A stretch of 64,000 nucleotides of DNA from Paludisphaera rhizosphaerae (GCF_011065895.1 NZ_JAALCR010000021.1:62001-126000), one strand, 5' to 3'. Numbered from the stretch's first letter, positions 7,793 to 16,469 are shown. Notes: generated by a model not told the origin, from the letters alone. Made by a program: numbers and translations.

Positions 7793-9508
7793 TCAATCGC
7801 CGCCTGGCTCGTCTTCGTCCATCGGCAAATCCTCATCCTTCGGCTCCGGGCGGCGGAGGGCGGGGAGTTCGATGGTGAAGGTGGAGCCTCGGCCCAGCTG
7901 GGACGTCACCTGGATCGTCCCGCCGTGCTCGCGGACGATCTTCTGCGAGACCGGCAGGCCCAGGCCGGTCCCGCGCGAGCCCTTGCTGCTGGCGAAGATC
8001 TGGAAGATGCCCGCGATATCGTCCTCGGCGATCCCCTTGCCGTTGTCCTGCACGCGGATGCGGACCACGCCCGTGTCGGCGGCGTTCTCGATCGAGACGG
8101 CCACTCGGGGCTGGTTCGCTCCTTCGGCGGCGTCGATCGCGTTGGTCACCACGTTCAGCACGGCGCGGTGGATGCCGTCCGGGTCGACCCAGATCTTGGG
8201 GAGAGCCTCGCAGGGGGCCCAGTCGAGCTTCACCTCGAACTCCGCGGCGCGTGACTGCATCAGCTCCACGACGTCGCCGACGGTCTCGTTCAGGTCGGTC
8301 GGCTCCAGGGCGGGCTCGCGGTCCTTGCTGAACGAGAGCATGTCCATGACGAGGTTGTAGATCTTCGTTTGGTTCTTCTCGACGATCGTCCAGCCCCGGC
8401 GCACGATCGACTCGTCCTTCTCGTTGAGGCCCAGGTCGATCAGGTAGCTCCCCCCGCGCACGCCTTGAAGGATGTTCTTGATGTGGTGCGAGAGCGTGGC
8501 GATCGTTTGTCCGACGGCGGCCAGGCGTTCGGCCTGGATCTTGTCGTTGTAGAAGGTGGTGTTCTCGATGGCCAGCCCGGCCTGGTGGCCGATGGCGACC
8601 ATCAGCATCAGGTGGTCCTGCGAGAACTTCCCGCGACGCCCCGGCTTGCCCACGGGGATGAGGGCGGAGCCGTCGGACTGGATGTCGGCGTAGAGGACGC
8701 CCAGCGTGGTGTGGCGGCCCTGGACGGGGACGCAGATGGCCTCCCGGATGCGGAAGTCCATGATCGATTCGGCCGGGCCGAACCGCTTGTCGCCGGGGGC
8801 GTCGGACGTGATGACCCCCTGCCCTTGCTCCAGCACGTAGTCGGTGATCGTGCTGGAGATCGTCATCCGCTCCTCGGCGTCGGCCGGGATCCGCCAGCGG
8901 ACGGCCTTGGGGACGAGCGCTCCGGATTCATCACGCAGCAGGATCGCGCCCCGGTCGGCGCCGATCGACTCGAAGACCAGCTCCAGCACCTGCGGCAGCA
9001 GCGAGTCCACGTCCAGGATATTGCTGACGGCCTGCGTGGCTCGGTACATCACCGAGAGGTTCATCAGCCGCTCGCGGAGCCATCCCGCAGCGCCGTCGGG
9101 CTGCTGAAGGACCCGCGAACCCTCGTCGGAGGGGATGCTGCGGAGGATGGCCGAGCGGTCCTCCGGGCTGCTCTTGCTCAGCAGGTCGACCCGCGTCGTC
9201 AGGTCGCGCCGGCTGTCGAGCACGCCCTCATTGTAGAGCATGACCGTCTGGCCGAGCTGCAGCCGGTCCCCGGAGCGCAGGGGGGCCTGATCGACCAGGT
9301 GGCCGTTGATGAACGTGCCGTTGGCCGACCCCAGGTCGACGATCCGGAAGACGTCGTCCTCCAGCCGGATCTCCGCGTGCCGGCGCGAGACCTCGGTGTC
9401 GTGCAGGCGGATCGGGTTCGAGGCGTCCCGGCCCAGCCCCACGGCGCTGGACTGGAACTCGAACCGCTTGCCCTGATCGGCCCCCTGGATGACGAACAAG
9501 GAGGCCAC
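7793..9508 (-). CDS. FHA-GAF sensor histidine kinase
   Basis: A 571-residue cytoplasmic kinase without membrane segments. The order is: FHA domain (about residues 1-95, with GRDASNPIRL, SRRHAEI and GSANGTFINGH, which normally bind phosphothreonine); GAF domain (about 160-310); a dimerisation/phosphoacceptor helix with LSHHIKNILQG; and an HATPase domain with N box NVVTNAIDAAE, G1 DNGKGIAEDD and G2 GTGLGLPVSQKIV. GTG 9508 is chosen because GAGGAG lies ten bases upstream; the TTG at 9517 is only one base from that site. No response regulator is adjacent, so it is an orphan kinase. It may link Ser/Thr kinase signalling to a two-component pathway (inference). Confidence 0.9.
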   Translation of the reverse strand: MASLFVIQGADQGKRFEFQSSAVGLGRDASNPIRLHDTEVSRRHAEIRLEDDVFRIVDLGSANGTFINGHLVDQAPLRSGDRLQLGQTVMLYNEGVLDSRRDLTTRVDLLSKSSPEDRSAILRSIPSDEGSRVLQQPDGAAGWLRERLMNLSVMYRATQAVSNILDVDSLLPQVLELVFESIGADRGAILLRDESGALVPKAVRWRIPADAEERMTISSTITDYVLEQGQGVITSDAPGDKRFGPAESIMDFRIREAICVPVQGRHTTLGVLYADIQSDGSALIPVGKPGRRGKFSQDHLMLMVAIGHQAGLAIENTTFYNDKIQAERLAAVGQTIATLSHHIKNILQGVRGGSYLIDLGLNEKDESIVRRGWTIVEKNQTKIYNLVMDMLSFSKDREPALEPTDLNETVGDVVELMQSRAAEFEVKLDWAPCEALPKIWVDPDGIHRAVLNVVTNAIDAAEGANQPRVAVSIENAADTGVVRIRVQDNGKGIAEDDIAGIFQIFASSKGSRGTGLGLPVSQKIVREHGGTIQVTSQLGRGSTFTIELPALRRPEPKDEDLPMDEDEPGGD

Positions 9509-9651
9509 GGGGTTCAAGCTCCTCGGCTGGGCGTGGAAGAGGAAGAGGCGGACGGACGGCGATCTCAGAAAGACACCCCGTCACCGTAACCCATGCCTCC
9601 GAGCCCGTCAACCGCCGGCGCGAGCGTCACTCATCCAGGACCATAACGACC

Positions 9652-9690
9652 TTCCCTCCTCGCGGGGGAGGGCGGCCGCTCAGGAGTTGC
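9652..9690. repeat. REP-like palindromic fragment
   Basis: CCTTCCCTCCTCGCGGGGGAGGG resembles one end of the palindromic repeats at 18688 and 20232. It sits between the divergent kinase promoter region and the end of the PEP-CTERM gene. The rest of 9509-9764 shows no gene. Confidence 0.4.
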
Positions 9691-9764
9691 CAGTTGTCCG
9701 TTGTCAGGAACAATCGTGGGTTGTTCTGGCTAAGAACTGAGAACCGGCAACTGAGAACTCCCTG

Positions 9765-10316
9765 TCAGTCGTCCCGACGCCTCATTAACCGACGCCCTCG
9801 CAGCCCGGCCGCCCCGATGACCGCGATCGACGCCGAGACCCACGCCGAGGGCTCCGGCACCGGCGCGGCAACCACGTTAACCGTGTAGTTCGCGCTGATC
9901 GTCACTCTGTCGCCGGCGGCGGTGGTCACGCCGACATCGAAGGTCGCCGGAGCACCATTGATGTTCACGCTATACAGGCCCACCGCGGACGTTGGGTCGA
10001 TCGTCACCGTGAACAAGGCGCCCGTGTACGTTCCCCCGCTCGGGAGCGTGAAGAAGATGGGACTCGCCTCCAGGCGCGTCGAGGTCCCGGCCAGATAGGG
10101 GAAATAGACCCCCGTACTGGCGAGGCTGGCGCCCGGGTCCAGGTGCAACGTGCCCGTGAACGTGTAGGAAAACGAGTCGGAGGCCAGGGTGACCGTCGGG
10201 TTTGGGACGTCCAGCGTGACGGTGCTCGCCGCGTCGGCTGGGGCGGCGAGGCCGCCGATGAGCAGGGTGGCGGCGAGGGCGGCCGCGATTCGGGACTTGA
10301 GGCGCATCGGCTTCAT
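9765..10316 (-). CDS. PEP-CTERM sorting domain protein (paralogue 1)
   Basis: A 183-residue exported protein. The N-terminus is a signal peptide (SRIAAALAATLLIGGLAAPADA, cleavage probably after ADA). The middle is a Ser/Thr/Gly-rich beta-sheet region of about 120 residues. The C-terminus is a PEP-CTERM signal: VPEPSAW, a hydrophobic helix, then RGRRLMRRR. Such tails are processed by an exosortase and link proteins to the surface or exopolysaccharide. ATG 10316 is preceded by CAGGAG; an ATG at 10307 is an alternative. It is clearly related to the next gene on the same strand (10613-11176), so the pair arose by tandem duplication. Function unknown. Confidence 0.85.
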   Translation of the reverse strand: MKPMRLKSRIAAALAATLLIGGLAAPADAASTVTLDVPNPTVTLASDSFSYTFTGTLHLDPGASLASTGVYFPYLAGTSTRLEASPIFFTLPSGGTYTGALFTVTIDPTSAVGLYSVNINGAPATFDVGVTTAAGDRVTISANYTVNVVAAPVPEPSAWVSASIAVIGAAGLRGRRLMRRRDD

Positions 10317-10528
10317 CGCTCCTGAGGGTTCCGCGCGATTCGACTTCGAAATCGAACAACCCCCAGAGATATAACCGATCTCCCAGGCCTTTTTAAGGTC
10401 ATATCCAAATGTTGACAATAATCACCGCGTCCCGTGCTAACGCTTCGGGGGGTGAGGAGGATGATCTCGAAGCGGGGGCGGGGCCGGGCCTCGTCGCCGA
10501 TCGCACGCCACCGGCATACATCCCGAAG

Positions 10529-10588
10529 GCTGGGTCGAGACCCAGCTTGGAAAAGGCGACGTTCGCGCGTGCTGGGTCCGGCCCCAGC
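10529..10588. repeat. Two GCTGGG-type palindromes
   Basis: GCTGGGTC-GA-GACCCAGC (10529-10546) is a perfect hairpin. A second, looser copy (GCTGGG...CCCAGC, 10571-10588) follows. Both lie between the two PEP-CTERM genes and could end or attenuate transcription of the upstream paralogue, or be another dispersed repeat type. The remainder of 10317-10612 has no gene. Confidence 0.5.
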
Positions 10589-10612
10589 CTACCAGCTTAT
10601 CGGTCAGGCTGA

Positions 10613-11176
10613 TCAGTTGCGGAGGAGCCGACGCCCTCGCAACCCGGCCGCCGCGACGACCGCCATCGACGCCGAGACCCACGCTGAAGGTTCGGGGACG
10701 GCATCCAGTGCGCCCGGACCTGACCCCGAGGCCGAGACCAGCAGCGAGTAGTTCACGTAAATGACCTTGCTGTCGCCGGTCGTGAAGTTGCTTTCCATGA
10801 TCTGGAAGGTGGGCGCAGCGGTGCCCGAGGAGTTCTTGTCGTAGAGCCCCGCCAGCGTGGTGGGGTTGATCGTCACGCTGAAGAGGACGCCGGCGTAGGT
10901 TCCGCCGGTTGGATTCAGCGGCAGGCTGGCGACAGTGCCGATCAGGCCGACCTTAGGCCCGGCGTAAGGGTTATACAGACCGAAGCCAGCCAGACTGTAC
11001 CCCTCGTCGAGCGTGAACGTCCCCGTGAACTCATATTGATACGACGACGACCCCAGAACCGTCGTCCCGTTCGGCTGGTCCAGCGTCAGGCTGAAGCCCG
11101 CACGCGCCGTCCCCGAGCCGGCGGCCGCGAGCGCGACGGCCGCCAGGGCGACGCCTAGTCGCAATCCCAAACGCAT
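10613..11176 (-). CDS. PEP-CTERM sorting domain protein (paralogue 2)
   Basis: A 187-residue exported protein with a signal peptide (RLGLRLGVALAAVALAAAG, cleavage near ARA), a beta-rich body and the tail VPEPSAWVSASMAVVAAAGL followed by RGRRLLRN. The tail is almost identical to that of the neighbour at 9765-10316, and the bodies align through the motifs SxSYxxxFTGTxxLDxGxSLA and GGTYxGxLFxVTIxPTxxxGLY. ATG 11176 has GGGAGGA seven bases upstream. Transcription runs from here toward paralogue 1, so the two may share a transcript. The ligand or role is unknown. Confidence 0.85.
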   Translation of the reverse strand: MRLGLRLGVALAAVALAAAGSGTARAGFSLTLDQPNGTTVLGSSSYQYEFTGTFTLDEGYSLAGFGLYNPYAGPKVGLIGTVASLPLNPTGGTYAGVLFSVTINPTTLAGLYDKNSSGTAAPTFQIMESNFTTGDSKVIYVNYSLLVSASGSGPGALDAVPEPSAWVSASMAVVAAAGLRGRRLLRN

Positions 11177-11400
11177 CAGCAAGTCCTCCCGGGTGTTCGA
11201 GTGCGCGCCGTCGTCCCGCCGCCGCAGGGGATCGACCCCGCGGCGACCCGCCAAAGTTAACCGGCCCCCAGGCGCTCTTCAACCAAAATCAGGCCAGCCG
11301 ATTCAGATATCCGAATCTGTTTGAATGGTTGAAAGCGAGCATGAGCCGACGCCGTCTCGCGAGCGAGAAGGGGCGGAGCGGGGCGGTCGACGGGCGACTT

Positions 11401-12516
11401 TCAGGCCTGGGGCGTGAAGAGAATGATCTCCACGCGGCGGGAGGGGGCGGGCTCGGCCGCAGCGGCGACGGTCGTCGGGGAGTGGCCGCCGAAGCCGACG
11501 GCGGCGACCTTGCGACTGCGGAACCAGCCGGCGGAGGCCAGGCTGTGGGCGTCGATCAAGTATTTGCGGACGGCGTCGGCCTGTTCCTGGGTGAGGACGT
11601 CGGCCTTGTCGGGATCGTCGGACGGGTCGGTGAAGGCGGCGACGACGACCTCGGCCTGCTTGCGCCCGGTCGCCTGCGACCAGCGGGCCACCTCGTCCAG
11701 CCGGGTCTTTCCCAGAGGGGTCAGGAGCGCACCGCCGGGCTCGAACAGGTCGGACGCGGGCAGCATGCGACTCTCCTTGCGCGAGCCCGGGCGATAGAGC
11801 ACGCGGTCGCGCTCATAATACGAGCGGGCGTCGAAGTACCGTGAGATCGGCCAGGTCTGCTTCACGGCCAGCATGTTCTCATCCAGATCGGCGACGGCCT
11901 TCTCTCCCTTGTGGGTCAGAGCGATCAGGTCGTTGTAAACGGCGTCGTCCTTGATCAGTTTGCCCAGGCTCCCCTTCCCCTCGCGGACCTCCGCCGAGAG
12001 TGCGGCGAGGTGTTCCAGCCCCTGGCGGGCCTGTTCGGCGGTGGCGTCGAACCGGCGCAGGGATTCGCCGGCCTTCGCCATGAGGTCGGCGAGGTCGGCG
12101 GGAGGCTCCGATCGGATCAGCGACCCCTCGGCGGCGGGGGGGGCGTCCGGGAGGCCGGGCTTCAGGTCGACGACGCGGGCCCCGATCATCCCCTCCAGAG
12201 CGATTCGGGCCGTCGTATCCTCGCGGACAAGCCGGTGCAGGTTCTCGTCGATCCGGAGCACGAGTTCGACGGGGTCCCCCGGCCGGGCCGGCGGCACAAC
12301 CTTCTCCACGAGCCCGGCGTCGATGCCCTGGAACCTGACGCGATGCCCGGGCTCCACGCCGACGACGCTGTCGAACTGGGCGCGAACGTGGAACGTCGGC
12401 TGCACCTGCCAACGACGATGCGCCACCTGGAACAGCCCGAACCCAGCGACTGCCAGCACGACCGCCGCAAACCCGACGTTCGCCAGCAGCCGCCACCGCC
12501 CCATGCTCGCCCTCAT
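11401..12516 (-). CDS. MCE (MlaD-like) domain protein with C-terminal OmpA-like domain
   Basis: A 371-residue protein. One N-terminal membrane helix (about residues 8-28) anchors it in the inner membrane. An MCE domain follows (about 38-118: VRAQFDSVVGVEPGHRVRFQGIDAG, then ALEGMIGARVVDL), the family that forms lipid-conducting rings such as MlaD. Residues 130-200 are helical, with GKGSLGKLIKDDAVYNDL typical of MCE tails. The final 110 residues look OmpA-like (LTPLGKTRLDEVARW, VVVAAFTDPSDD, ADAVRKYLI, ending RRVEIILF) and would bind peptidoglycan. The combination suggests a lipid-transfer protein fixed to the cell wall. No MlaE/MlaF permease or ATPase is adjacent. ATG 12516 is chosen, with GGGGAG upstream. 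Confidence 0.82.
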   Translation of the reverse strand: MRASMGRWRLLANVGFAAVVLAVAGFGLFQVAHRRWQVQPTFHVRAQFDSVVGVEPGHRVRFQGIDAGLVEKVVPPARPGDPVELVLRIDENLHRLVREDTTARIALEGMIGARVVDLKPGLPDAPPAAEGSLIRSEPPADLADLMAKAGESLRRFDATAEQARQGLEHLAALSAEVREGKGSLGKLIKDDAVYNDLIALTHKGEKAVADLDENMLAVKQTWPISRYFDARSYYERDRVLYRPGSRKESRMLPASDLFEPGGALLTPLGKTRLDEVARWSQATGRKQAEVVVAAFTDPSDDPDKADVLTQEQADAVRKYLIDAHSLASAGWFRSRKVAAVGFGGHSPTTVAAAAEPAPSRRVEIILFTPQA

Positions 12517-12689
12517 CTTCGGCCGCTCCCCGTTGAAGGTCCCGTCATTAACGGACAGAAGAGAAGATGCTCCTCGTTCCAACCCTCGACAAGTTGTTCG
12601 TCGGATTGCGGCGGAAATCTCCAGGCGGTTGGAAAGTTTGGGGCTCGCGATCTCAGCGTCGCGAACCTTGGCGGCTCGATTCGGATGCT

Positions 12690-12847
12690 CCCTCTCCCGC
12701 CGGGAGACGGCAGCCGCGCTGCGGCGGGTAAAGGTTGTGGGATTTCGGAGGGCGTGCCGGACGCAGCCGGCCACGAAGTCAGGCTATGCCTACAGTCCGA
12801 CGACCCTCACCCGGCCCTCTGAGCTACCTTCTCCCGGCGGGAGAGGG
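12690..12847 (-). repeat. 157-bp-class palindromic REP-like element, copy 2 (inverted)
   Basis: It begins CCCTCTCCCGCCGGGAG and ends GGCGGGAGAGGG. Its core, read on the minus strand, contains GTCGTCGGACTGTAGGCATA as in copy 1, so it is inserted in the opposite orientation. Length 158 bp. It lies between the MCE-OmpA gene start and the end of the 12904 gene. The rest of 12517-12903 has no gene. Confidence 0.8.
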
Positions 12848-12903
12848 GACCTGGATCCGCTCCGTCGTTTGGACTTGTTGCGGCTCGCCAAACAACATCA
12901 GCC

Positions 12904-13518
12904 TTAAGGCAGCGGCGCGGCGGCGGGATAGCCGTTCATGGGGGCGTAGCCGTGCCAGTACTGCGAGTAATAGTTGCTGCCGTAGGGGCCCATGCCGTAG
13001 GCCTGGCCGTACGTCTGGTAGCGGGCGAAGGGGGAGTACGTCGGCACGCCGGCCGGGAGTTGGTTCAGGTCGGTCAGACTCCCCCGGGGGAGTTCGCGGC
13101 TGAACGGCGCGGGGGCCTGCTCGTAGCCTCGGGCGTAGGTCCGCTGGGGCTTCTTGTTGCGGGCCGCTCGCCTGGCTGAGGCTGGTTCAACAGTCTTGCC
13201 GGCCGGCTTGTCGGCCCCGTCCTCGTCGGCCTTGGCGTTGGCGTCGGCCTGGGCCTTCTGGACCGGGTGGACGCCCTCGTGGGCGGCGTTGGCGGCGTCG
13301 ATCGTCGCGGCCTCAACGGGGGTCTCCGCCACGATCGGCGGGATCACCGGAGCCGAGAAAAAGGTGCCGAATCGCGATTCGATCACCCCCGGGAACGGAT
13401 AGTACAACGTCGGCGCCTGCACGTACTCGCCGCCGAACCCGCCGTACTCCTGCGCCCAGGCCGAGGAGGCCGGAACCGTTATCAACAACGCCGCCGCGCC
13501 GATCAGTTGCCGCCTCAT
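12904..13518 (-). CDS. Secreted hypothetical protein, Tyr/Gly/Ala-rich
   Basis: A 204-residue protein starting ATG 13518 with AGGAGAGG upstream. Residues 1-22 are a signal peptide (MRRQLIGAAALLITVPASSAWA, then QEY). The mature part has a tyrosine-rich start (YGGFGGEYVQAPTLYYPFPG), an Ala/Lys/Asp-rich central linker, and a C-terminal YQTYGQAYGMGPYGSNYYSQYWHGYAP block. No enzyme motif is seen. It resembles the many low-complexity periplasmic or envelope proteins of Isosphaeraceae; function unknown. Confidence 0.7.
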   Translation of the reverse strand: MRRQLIGAAALLITVPASSAWAQEYGGFGGEYVQAPTLYYPFPGVIESRFGTFFSAPVIPPIVAETPVEAATIDAANAAHEGVHPVQKAQADANAKADEDGADKPAGKTVEPASARRAARNKKPQRTYARGYEQAPAPFSRELPRGSLTDLNQLPAGVPTYSPFARYQTYGQAYGMGPYGSNYYSQYWHGYAPMNGYPAAAPLP

Positions 13519-13619
13519 CGTGGTCCTCTCCTGGTGTGTTGAAACCTTCTCTATCTTAGTGTGCCGCCTGGGAGGGCGTGTCGAAAAAAAATCATCCGGA
13601 ATTTCTCAAGTCGAATTTT

Positions 13620-13638
13620 TTGGTTGACCTAAAACCAA
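13620..13638. promoter_or_regulatory. TTGGTT-N7-AACCAA dyad upstream of the Nramp gene
   Basis: Six-base perfect inverted arms (TTGGTT 13620-13625, AACCAA 13633-13638) lie in the only AT-rich stretch before the metal transporter gene, about 120 bases from its start. Position and AT-rich setting suggest a metal-dependent repressor site (DtxR/MntR type would be the obvious guess), but no regulator has been identified. Confidence 0.4.
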
Positions 13639-13664
13639 CTTTAGCCCATTGTGGTTCCATCAAG

Positions 13665-13683
13665 AAGTGGGCAATGCCCACTT
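13665..13683. promoter_or_regulatory. 19-bp palindrome AAGTGGGCA-A-TGCCCACTT
   Basis: Nine-base perfect arms around one central base. It sits about 75 bases before the Nramp-UspA start. It could be an operator or a copy of the GTGGGCA/TGCCCAC repeat class seen in several bacterial genomes. Its single-base centre makes an RNA hairpin poor, so a DNA-binding site is more likely than a terminator. Confidence 0.45.
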
Positions 13684-13758
13684 ACAGACGTCTTATGATT
13701 CCAGCCAGGGACGTAAGGCAAAGCCGGCGCCACGAGCGCCCGGGAAGCGAGGGCGTGA

Positions 13759-15705
13759 ATGGCCGTGGTGGAGGACGTGGGTTCGGAACGGCGGTCGCTG
13801 GAGGAGGTTCACGGCTCGGTCGAGGTTCCGACGGACCCGGGGCGGCTGGGCCGCTTTCGTCGGCTCTTCACGTTCCTGGGGCCGGCGTACCTGGTAAGCG
13901 TCGGCTACATGGACCCAGGCAACTGGGCCACCGACCTCGAAGGCGGGGCCCGGTTCGGCTACGCCTTGCTCTGGGTCCTCTTGATGTCGAACGTGATGGC
14001 GCTGCTCTTGCAAACGCTGGCCGCTCGACTGGGCGTCGTGACCCGCCGCGACCTGGCTCAGGCCTGCCGCGAGGAATACTCGCCGAAGGTCAACGCCGTC
14101 CTCTGGGTGCTCGCCGAGATCGCCATCGCGGCCACCGACCTGGCCGAAATCCTCGGGACGATCATCGCCCTGAAGCTGATGTTCGACCTCCCCATGCTGC
14201 TGGGGTGCATCGTCACGGCGTTCGACACCTTCCTCCTCCTGTACCTCCAGCGCTGGGGAATGCGCAAGATGGAGGCTGTGATCCTCGCCCTGGTGGCGAC
14301 GATCGGGGCCTGCTTCCTGATCCAGGTCTTCATGGCGAGGCCCGACATGGCCGGGATGGTCGCCGGGCTGAGGCCGTCGCTGCCGCCAGGCTCATTGGTG
14401 GTGGCGATCGGCATCCTGGGGGCGACCGTCATGCCCCACAACCTGTATCTGCACTCGGCCCTGGTACAGACGCGGAAGATCGGCACGGACTCGCTCAGCA
14501 AGGCGTCTGCCTGCAAATTCTACCTGATCGACTCAACCGTCGCGCTTAACGCGGCCTTCTTCGTCAACGCGGCCATCCTGGTCCTGAGCGCGGCGGTCTT
14601 CCACGCCAACGGCCGCGAGGTGGCGGCGATTGAGGAGGCCTACCACCTACTCCCCAGCTTCCTCGGGGGCGCTGCGCCGATCCTCTTCGGCGTGGCTCTG
14701 TTGTGCGCCGGGCAAAGCTCGACGCTGACGGGGACGCTGGCTGGGCAGATCGTGATGGAGGGCTACCTCCACCTGCGGATCGCTCCGTGGCTGCGTCGAC
14801 TGATCACGCGGCTGATCGCGCTGATCCCCGCCGTGGTGGTGATCGCCCTGGCCGGCGAGCGGGCGACGCAGTCCCTGCTGGTTCTCAGTCAGGTGATCCT
14901 CAGCCTGCAACTCTCATTCGCGGTGATCCCGCTGATCCACTTCACGTCCAACCGCCGCAATATGGGGGCGTTCGCGACCCCCTGGTGGGGGCAGATCCTC
15001 GCCTGGTTGGTCGCCGCGGTGATTGTGGGCCTGAACGGGTACCTCGTCTTCGACCAGGTCGGCGAGTGGGTGTCGGCGGCGGCGGAGTCCGGGATTCGAC
15101 TGGGTCCAGTCCCGCTGGCCTGGCTGGTAGCCGTCGGGCTCTGGTCGCTGGTCGGCGGGGTGGCGGGCCTGCTGGGCTGGGTGCTGGTGAAGCCGATCGT
15201 GAAGCCGTCGCCCGGATGGTCGCCCCCCTCGCGGACTGAGATGGACTGGACCGAGGCCCTGCGTCCCCGTCCGCTGGCGACGATCGGCGTGGCCCTGGAG
15301 CATACCTCGGCCGACGTGGAGATCCTCAACCGGGCCCTGGGCCTGGCGCAGTCGCAGACGGACCGGCCGGAGCTGGTGCTGCTCCACGTGGTCGATTCGC
15401 CGGTGTCGGCCCTGCACGGCGACATGACGGCCGACCTGGAGACCGACGCCGACTCCGACTACCTGGACAGCCTCGTGGCGACGCTCCGCCAAAAGGGCTA
15501 CCGGGCCGTCCCCGCCCTGCTCCACGGCCCCGACCCGGCTCGCATCCTGATCGACCACCTCCGCGAGAAGCCCGTGGACATCCTGGTGGTGGGCTCGCAC
15601 GGCCACGGCTGGCTGCGCGACATGGTCTACGGCCAGACCGTGGACCGCGTCCGCCACGGGCTGGAAATCCCCATGATGATCGCCCGTCCGACGACGGACG
15701 CCTGA
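13759..15705 (+). CDS. Nramp-family divalent metal transporter fused to UspA domain
   Basis: A 648-residue protein. The first about 480 residues are an Nramp (MntH-like) transporter with around eleven membrane helices. Both metal-site motifs are intact: DPGN in GYMDPGNWATD and MPHN in TVMPHNLYLHSALVQ. After a short linker, residues about 500-648 form a UspA domain (PLATIGVALEHTSADVEILNRAL, LVLLHVVDSP, ILVVGSHGHGWLRDMVYG) with the GSHGHG-type nucleotide loop. The family imports Mn2+ or Fe2+ with protons across the inner membrane. The UspA part may sense nucleotide and tune transport (inference). Two dyads upstream (13620-13638, 13665-13683) may be regulatory. Confidence 0.92.
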   Translation: MAVVEDVGSERRSLEEVHGSVEVPTDPGRLGRFRRLFTFLGPAYLVSVGYMDPGNWATDLEGGARFGYALLWVLLMSNVMALLLQTLAARLGVVTRRDLAQACREEYSPKVNAVLWVLAEIAIAATDLAEILGTIIALKLMFDLPMLLGCIVTAFDTFLLLYLQRWGMRKMEAVILALVATIGACFLIQVFMARPDMAGMVAGLRPSLPPGSLVVAIGILGATVMPHNLYLHSALVQTRKIGTDSLSKASACKFYLIDSTVALNAAFFVNAAILVLSAAVFHANGREVAAIEEAYHLLPSFLGGAAPILFGVALLCAGQSSTLTGTLAGQIVMEGYLHLRIAPWLRRLITRLIALIPAVVVIALAGERATQSLLVLSQVILSLQLSFAVIPLIHFTSNRRNMGAFATPWWGQILAWLVAAVIVGLNGYLVFDQVGEWVSAAAESGIRLGPVPLAWLVAVGLWSLVGGVAGLLGWVLVKPIVKPSPGWSPPSRTEMDWTEALRPRPLATIGVALEHTSADVEILNRALGLAQSQTDRPELVLLHVVDSPVSALHGDMTADLETDADSDYLDSLVATLRQKGYRAVPALLHGPDPARILIDHLREKPVDILVVGSHGHGWLRDMVYGQTVDRVRHGLEIPMMIARPTTDA

Positions 15706-15800
15706 TCGCCTGTCGACCGGGCGTCCGGGGTTTTCGGGGTGAATCGGGCGGAATCATTGGGCTTGACCCGCCGTTCCGGCCGATCCTGTAAGCGAACAAG

Positions 15801-15902
15801 AAGCCCGGCGGCCGTGACGCGAGCCATCGCGAAGCGGTCGTCGAGAGCCGGTCGCCCCGCGGTTCGCCCGCGTCATCGCATCCGGTCGCCGGGCTCTTTC
15901 TT
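15801..15902 (+). terminator. Long stem terminator after the Nramp gene
   Basis: AGCCCGGCGGCCG (15802-15814) pairs with CGGTCGCCGGGCT (15883-15895), with one G-T wobble, and is extended inward by TGACGCG pairing with CGCGTCA. The right arm is followed by CTTTCTTAA, so the transcript would end in a U-rich tail. The rest of 15706-15994 holds no gene. Confidence 0.6.
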
Positions 15903-15994
15903 AAGACGACTCCCCGCGGCGGCACGCCCCCCTTCACCGAACGAAGGGGCCAGGAAAGGCGAGCCGGCCGAGAACGCCAAGGAGGGTGGAAGCT

Positions 15995-16438
15995 ATGGGG
16001 TTGCCCGGCATGAGTTCGCCGCGAGGAGCCACGCGCCGACGGGCGGCGCTCTGGTCGGCGCTGGCGATGGGCTTCGTGTTGCCGTCGGTGGGCTGCCAGG
16101 TTGAATACGCCGGCATGACCCTCCCCTCTGGCAAGTACATGCACGACGACGTTCAGTACTTCCCCCGAGGACCTGAGTTCCCCTGGGCCAACACCCAGGC
16201 CGCCACTCAGCGGGCTCGGATGCGGGCCATGGGGATGGACGTCCCCAACAACATCCAACCGATCACCGATCAGCGGCCCGGAGCGGGCATGCCGACGGGC
16301 GCCCAGAACACGTTCGGCAACCCGACCGACGTGAACGTCAGCCCGATGAGCGAACTCCCCGCGCCTCCGGCCCCCGGCATCGCCCCGGCCGCCCCCGAAG
16401 CGGGCGTCCCGGCCCCGCCGCCGCCAGGGAACCCCTGA
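15995..16438 (+). CDS. Small proline-rich lipoprotein, hypothetical
   Basis: A 147-residue protein with a perfect Shine-Dalgarno AAGGAGGG (15979-15986) before ATG 15995. The N-terminus carries basic residues, a hydrophobic helix (ALWSALAMGFVLPSVGC) and a lipobox-like SVGC at about residue 31. The mature part has MTLPSGKYMHDDVQYFPRGPEFPWANTQAATQRA, a sequence style common in Isosphaeraceae lipoproteins. It ends in a Pro/Ala-rich tail. No known domain. A strong terminator follows, so it is a single-gene unit. Confidence 0.72.
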   Translation: MGLPGMSSPRGATRRRAALWSALAMGFVLPSVGCQVEYAGMTLPSGKYMHDDVQYFPRGPEFPWANTQAATQRARMRAMGMDVPNNIQPITDQRPGAGMPTGAQNTFGNPTDVNVSPMSELPAPPAPGIAPAAPEAGVPAPPPPGNP

Positions 16439-16469
16439 CACGACCGCCTCAAAACGGTCGCCCGCATGT

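Noticed and set aside
13519-13758. Manganese riboswitch before the Nramp gene
   Set aside because: The conserved yybP-ykoY core elements were not found; only simple DNA dyads are present.
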